From NCBI GenBank assembly GCA_002382805.1, contig DGAD01000022.1, positions 1 through 64,000 of the forward strand: DNA of 64,000 nt. Direction: 5' to 3'. The notes beneath the pieces were generated by a model. The model was not told the DNA's origin, made no database searches, and saw nothing but the letters and a program-made list of their open reading frames with translations. Shown piece by piece: positions 60,742 to 64,000 of this stretch; position 1 is the first letter of the stretch; every line of letters starts with the position of its first letter. Source of the DNA: Clostridiales bacterium UBA4039 (GTDB taxonomy: Bacteria; Bacillota; Clostridia; Lachnospirales; Vallitaleaceae). The translations under genes and the position numbers were made by a program.

Positions 60742-62170
60742 TAATAATCTCTCCTACTAAATAAAATGTCCTTGCATCAATAATTTTTACACGTCGAATT
60801 GTTCCTACCAAAGACGAATCACCTTTTACATGGACCAAATGTCCATTATCTAAACGACCTGACATATATCCTTTTCGACTTGTATTTTCTTCTTCAAAAA
60901 GCGCCAAATATTCCTTGCCAATATGTGCCACACTTTTTTTGTTTGCAATCTGATTAACTTCGTCTAGCAAGCGATTAAATCGGTCTTTTACGATAGACTC
61001 ATCCACTTGATCTTCATAGGTTGCGGCAGGAGTCCCCGTACGTTTTGAATATATAAATGTAAAGGCGCTATCATATTCGACTTGTTTGACCACATCCATT
61101 GTATCCAAAAAGTCATCTTCTGTCTCTCCTGGAAATCCCACAATAATATCTGTAGTTATAGCAATATCAGGTATTGCTGTCTTTATTCTATTGACCAGGT
61201 TTAGATATCCTTCTTTTGTATATCCTCGATTCATTTTTTTAAGGAGCTTTGTGCTTCCTGATTGGAATGGTAAGTGCAACGATTTACATATTTTCGTTGA
61301 TTTTGCCATCACATCAATGAGTTCATCGGATAAATCTTTTGGATGCGAGGTCATAAAACGAATTCGTTCTAACCCATCAATTTTTTCGATTTCTTCTAAT
61401 AACCCAGCAAAACTCATCGGGTGTTTTAAATTTTTCCCATAGGAGTTAACGTTTTGGCCTAAGAACGTTATCTCTATAACTCCATCTGCAACAAGTGCTT
61501 TTACTTCTTGAATAATATCTTCTGGCTCACGGCTGCGCTCTCGCCCGCGAACATATGGCACAATACAATAACTACAGAAATTATTACATCCAAAGATAAT
61601 ATTTACACTGGATTTGTATTTGTACTTTCTAACGGTCGGTAAATCTTCTACAATGTCTTGATACGAATCCCATATGTCATAAACCGCTTCTTTTGTTTCA
61701 AGATATGTTTCTAGAAGTTCTGCAAGTTTGTAGATATTGTGTGTTCCAAAAACAATGTTCACATGTCGATAGGATTTTTTTAGTTTGTCTATAACCGTGT
61801 CTTGCTGCATCATACAACCACAAAGAGCAATAACCATATTCGGGTTTTTCTCTTTTAAAGACTTAAGATGACCGATACGCCCAAATACACGTGTCTCTGC
61901 ATTTTCGCGTACGGCACATGTATTGTAGACGACAAAGTCGGCTTCGGCTTCTGTATCACATTCTTCATAGCCAATTTCTTCCAATACACCTTTTAGCTTT
62001 TCAGAATCATGAAAATTCATCTGGCATCCAAAGGTTGCAATATGCATCTTCTTTTTCTTACCTGTCGCTTGTTCATGTGCATCATTTTTTTTTCTTAATC
62101 GCTCTATAATTTTCTTTTGACGGAGTCCCTCGTCCGTATCATGGTTTAAAATAATGGGTTCTCTTTTCAT
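60734..62170 (-). CDS. miaB: tRNA-2-methylthio-N6-dimethylallyladenosine synthase
   Basis: 478 residues. The N-terminal UPF0004 domain holds cluster cysteines in ATFGCQMNFHDSE, YNTCAVRENAE and CGCMMQQ. The radical SAM motif is GCNNFCSYCIVPYVRGRERSR, and a TRAM domain closes the protein. It methylthiolates the A37 that MiaA has prenylated; miaA lies three genes downstream. AGGAGGACC precedes the ATG. The gene starts the miaB-mutS-mutL-miaA operon. Confidence 0.97.
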   Translation of the reverse strand: MKREPIILNHDTDEGLRQKKIIERLRKKNDAHEQATGKKKKMHIATFGCQMNFHDSEKLKGVLEEIGYEECDTEAEADFVVYNTCAVRENAETRVFGRIGHLKSLKEKNPNMVIALCGCMMQQDTVIDKLKKSYRHVNIVFGTHNIYKLAELLETYLETKEAVYDIWDSYQDIVEDLPTVRKYKYKSSVNIIFGCNNFCSYCIVPYVRGRERSREPEDIIQEVKALVADGVIEITFLGQNVNSYGKNLKHPMSFAGLLEEIEKIDGLERIRFMTSHPKDLSDELIDVMAKSTKICKSLHLPFQSGSTKLLKKMNRGYTKEGYLNLVNRIKTAIPDIAITTDIIVGFPGETEDDFLDTMDVVKQVEYDSAFTFIYSKRTGTPAATYEDQVDESIVKDRFNRLLDEVNQIANKKSVAHIGKEYLALFEEENTSRKGYMSGRLDNGHLVHVKGDSSLVGTIRRVKIIDARTFYLVGEIINE

Positions 62171-62194
62171 TTGGTCCTCCTAATAGACATAGCA

Positions 62195-62225
62195 AAATAG
62201 CTATCAAAAACCTTGACAGCTATTT
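62195..62225 (-). terminator. Hairpin between ppk2 and miaB
   Basis: Stem AAATAGCT/AGCTATTT with an inner TCAA/TTGA stem separated by one mismatch. It could end ppk2 transcription on the minus strand. It also overlaps the first bases of the predicted miaB transcript, so it may be a leader structure instead. Confidence 0.55.
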
Positions 62226-62226
62226 C

Positions 62227-62255
62227 ATTATAACGGACTTCACATAAAAATTCAA
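62227..62255 (-). promoter_or_regulatory. Promoter of the miaB-mutS-mutL-miaA operon
   Basis: Minus strand TTGAAT, 17-base spacer, TATAAT, with the start predicted near 62220. Confidence 0.8.
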
Positions 62256-62264
62256 TATTTTTGG

Positions 62265-63077
62265 TTATGTCTGTGTAACAAACTGGGATGCATAATCCGG
62301 AACGAATGTTTGTTCTTCAAATGGCGGACGCTTATAGAAGTCATTTTCCTGGCGCGTTGGAAGCTCAAGTTTTTCCTTATGAATATCTTCATAGGGAATT
62401 TGTTCAAGTAAATGATGAATGCAATTTAAACGCGCATGTTTTTTATTATCCGACGGAACAACAAACCACGGCGCCTGCTTAATATCTGTGTAGTCCATCA
62501 TCATGTCTTTTGCTATGGAGTATTCTACCCAATATTTTCTTGACTCTAAATCCATAGGACTGATTTTCCATCGTTTCGTTGGGTCATTAATACGCGCTTG
62601 AAAACGACGTTCCTGTTCATCATCACTTACGGAAAACCAGTACTTTATCAAGATAATCCCTGCACGAACTAACATTTTCTCAAATTCAGGACAGCTACGA
62701 AGAAACTCATCATATTCTTGTTGCGTGCAAAATCCCATGACCTTTTCTACACCTGCACGATTATACCAACTGCGGTCAAAAAGAACAATCTCACCTGCTG
62801 CCGGTAGATGTTGAACATAACGTTGGAAATACCATTGGCTTTTTTCTCGCTCCGTTGGCACACCTAATGCAACCACGCGACAAACCCGAGGATTTAATTT
62901 TTCTGTTATTCGCTTAATGACGCCCCCTTTTCCGGCTGCATCTCGACCTTCAAAAATAACCACAACTTTTAGCCCTTCTTTTTTAACCCATTCTTGAAGC
63001 TTGACCAACTCAATTTGCAACATATGCAATTGCTCTTCATACACTTTTTTCTTGATTCCTTTGCTTTCTTTACTCAA
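62265..63077 (-). CDS. ppk2: Polyphosphate kinase 2 family protein
   Basis: 270 residues. Walker A VVVIFEGRDAAGKGGVIKRI, the FDRSWYNRAGVEKVMGFC Walker B/lid region, and RRFQARINDPTKRWKISPMDLESR identify PPK2, which transfers phosphate between polyphosphate and nucleotides. The longest frame starts at 63137, but a TATAAT promoter box lies inside that stretch and AAGGGAGG precedes a TTG at 63075-63077. TTG is therefore the likely start, giving MSKESKGIKKKVYEEQL. A GTG closer to the binding site is an alternative. Confidence 0.9.
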   Translation of the reverse strand: MSKESKGIKKKVYEEQLHMLQIELVKLQEWVKKEGLKVVVIFEGRDAAGKGGVIKRITEKLNPRVCRVVALGVPTEREKSQWYFQRYVQHLPAAGEIVLFDRSWYNRAGVEKVMGFCTQQEYDEFLRSCPEFEKMLVRAGIILIKYWFSVSDDEQERRFQARINDPTKRWKISPMDLESRKYWVEYSIAKDMMMDYTDIKQAPWFVVPSDNKKHARLNCIHHLLEQIPYEDIHKEKLELPTRQENDFYKRPPFEEQTFVPDYASQFVTQT

Positions 63078-63108
63078 AAAAAACACCGCCTCCCTTTCAT
63101 ATATTCTC

Positions 63109-63137
63109 ATTATACCACAGCCATTGTTTTGCAACAA
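63109..63137 (-). promoter_or_regulatory. Promoter of ppk2
   Basis: Minus strand TTGTTG, 17-base spacer ending TGG, then TATAAT (extended -10). It is divergent from the ribonucleotide reductase promoter 27 bases away. Confidence 0.7.
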
Positions 63138-63163
63138 TTTAAGAATATAATTCTATCTTACTA

Positions 63164-63191
63164 TTGATATTTCATTGAATCGTGATACAAT
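63164..63191 (+). promoter_or_regulatory. Promoter of the ribonucleotide reductase gene
   Basis: TTGATA (63164-63169), 16-base spacer, TACAAT (63186-63191). The -10 box lies inside the first NrdR-like box. Confidence 0.7.
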
Positions 63192-63200
63192 ATATAGTGT
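63185..63200 (+). promoter_or_regulatory. NrdR-like box 1
   Basis: ATACAATATATAGTGT agrees with the NrdR consensus (acaCwAtATaTwGtgt) at 15 of 16 positions and overlaps the -10 box, so NrdR binding would block the promoter. Confidence 0.8.
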
Positions 63201-63217
63201 GCTGATTATACTAACAA

Positions 63218-63233
63218 GCACAATATATTGTAT
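63218..63233 (+). promoter_or_regulatory. NrdR-like box 2
   Basis: GCACAATATATTGTAT agrees with the NrdR consensus at 14 of 16 positions. It lies 33 bases centre-to-centre from box 1, just before the ribosome binding site. Confidence 0.75.
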
Positions 63234-63245
63234 AGGAGAGATTAT

Positions 63246-64000
63246 ATGAACGTTATCAAACGTAATAGCTCAGTCGTTGAGTACAGCAATGATAAAATAA
63301 AAAATGCCATTATATTAGCCATGTCTGAAACCAAAGACGGCATTGATGAAGCATTAGCTACAGACATTGCTGAAAGTGTTGAAGAGGCTTTAAAAAATTA
63401 CTCTTCTCCTTTTTCGGTCAATATCATTCAAGACACTGTTGAAGAAAAACTTATGGAATCTGCCCGTAAAGATGTTGCAAAAAAATATATTTTGTATCGT
63501 TATGAACGTGATAAAACAAGAGAAAAACGCAGTAAAACCACCTCAAATCGTATTTTAAGCGATGATTTTATCAGTAAATATAAACATATGACAAATCCAA
63601 TGCAACAATTAGGAAGTTTTGTCTACTATCGAACCTATTCACGATGGCTTCAAGAAGAAAATCGCCGAGAGTATTGGTGGGAAACCGTTCGACGCGCTGT
63701 TGAATATAATTGCAGCCTTGTTCCTACAACACGCGAGGAAGCAGAAAAGCTTTTTGACAATATCTTCCACTTGCGCCAATTCCTTTCAGGTCGGACATTT
63801 TGGGTTGGTGGTACTACCGTTTCCAAGAATTATCCGATGAGTAATTATAATTGCGCATTCCAAGTCATCGATAACTTTAGTGCCTTTAAAGATCTTTTTT
63901 ATCTACTTATGGTTGGCGCCGGTGTTGGTGTTCGTGTTCTTAAGTCCGATATCAAAAAACTACCCAAAGTTCGGGCTGATTTTGAAGTCATTCATGAAGA
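63246..64000 (+). CDS. Adenosylcobalamin-type (class II) ribonucleotide reductase, 5' part
   Basis: The first 251 codons are present and the frame is open at the window edge. The N-terminal ATP-cone (MNVIKRNSSVVEYSNDKIKNAI, to about residue 95) is the allosteric activity domain. The catalytic part starts with FLSGRTFWVGGTTVSKNYPMSNYNCAFQVIDNFSAFKDLFYLLMVGAGVGVRV, close to monomeric class II (NrdJ/RTPR-like) enzymes that use coenzyme B12 to reduce ribonucleotides. The Cys in NCAF fits one of the active-site redox pair. AGGAGAG precedes the ATG. The class is inferred from the N-terminal quarter only. Confidence 0.88.
   Translation, partial: MNVIKRNSSVVEYSNDKIKNAIILAMSETKDGIDEALATDIAESVEEALKNYSSPFSVNIIQDTVEEKLMESARKDVAKKYILYRYERDKTREKRSKTTSNRILSDDFISKYKHMTNPMQQLGSFVYYRTYSRWLQEENRREYWWETVRRAVEYNCSLVPTTREEAEKLFDNIFHLRQFLSGRTFWVGGTTVSKNYPMSNYNCAFQVIDNFSAFKDLFYLLMVGAGVGVRVLKSDIKKLPKVRADFEVIHE

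Overview
The window is AT-rich bacterial chromosome carrying almost only housekeeping genes. Gene content and order point to a low-GC Gram-positive of class Clostridia, most like Lachnospirales and relatives. Indicators are: the rplU-prp-rpmA block with an L27 that carries the Bacillota cleavable N-terminus; an adjacent TIGR03960/TIGR03936 radical-SAM pair with an RNase E/G; miaB-mutS-mutL-miaA followed by hfq; a PFL-family/ACT pair; DUF1292 and DUF896 proteins; and a class II ribonucleotide reductase under NrdR-like boxes. No phage, insertion sequence, CRISPR array or integrated element was seen. Nearly every gene is on the minus strand. The plus-strand exceptions are a hemerythrin, tRNA-Leu, a DUF1292 protein, an M32 carboxypeptidase and the partial ribonucleotide reductase at the right edge. 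This suggests the minus strand is the leading strand.

Layout. 48-3221: rsfS, yqeK, nadD, yhbY, obgE (read right to left). 3285-8137: rpmA, prp, rplU with a structured leader, RNase G, and two radical-SAM-associated proteins, driven by near-consensus promoters. 8273-12639: hemerythrin, pepD, PFL-family protein, ACT protein, YycJ-type metallo-hydrolase. 12654-22608: diguanylate cyclase, a long FtsA-like ATPase, an orphan solute-binding lipoprotein, coaE, polA, and an ECF sigma/anti-sigma pair. 22783-26256: tRNA-Leu(CAA), a Nudix hydrolase and a single-polypeptide fusion of a SEDS glycosyltransferase with a class B penicillin-binding protein. 26264-34561: U32 peptidase, zapA, a winged-helix regulator, ruvB, ruvA, DUF1292, 5-formyl-THF cyclo-ligase, DUF896, an acyltransferase and proB. 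34681-43304: DUF4349 lipoprotein, M32 peptidase, a PaaK/CapK-type ligase, two flavoproteins and a MurJ/SpoVB-like flippase. 43317-51000: cdd, DUF3048, ybeY, a short PgpH-like HD protein, phoH, yqeY, rpsU, an AEC transporter and a CapA protein. 50970-63077: alaS, a methionine gamma-lyase-like protein, hfq, miaA, mutL, mutS, miaB and ppk2. 63246-64000: start of an adenosylcobalamin-type ribonucleotide reductase.

The themes are ribosome assembly and translation (L27/Prp/L21/Obg/RsfS/YbeY/S21/AlaS/MiaA/MiaB), DNA repair (PolA, RuvAB, MutSL) and envelope growth (SEDS-PBP fusion, flippase, ZapA, FtsA-like protein). I did not find a clearly new multi-gene system. The items most worth a second look are the SEDS-PBP fusion, the PgpH-like protein without its extracellular domain, the FtsA-like protein with a long unassigned C-terminus next to a diguanylate cyclase, the NrdR-box promoter, the L21 leader with its own promoter, and two plus-strand terminators embedded inside opposing coding sequences. 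Several gene starts were moved inward from the longest open frame because the ribosome binding site decides them. All functions come from recognising sequence motifs by eye; no database search was run.
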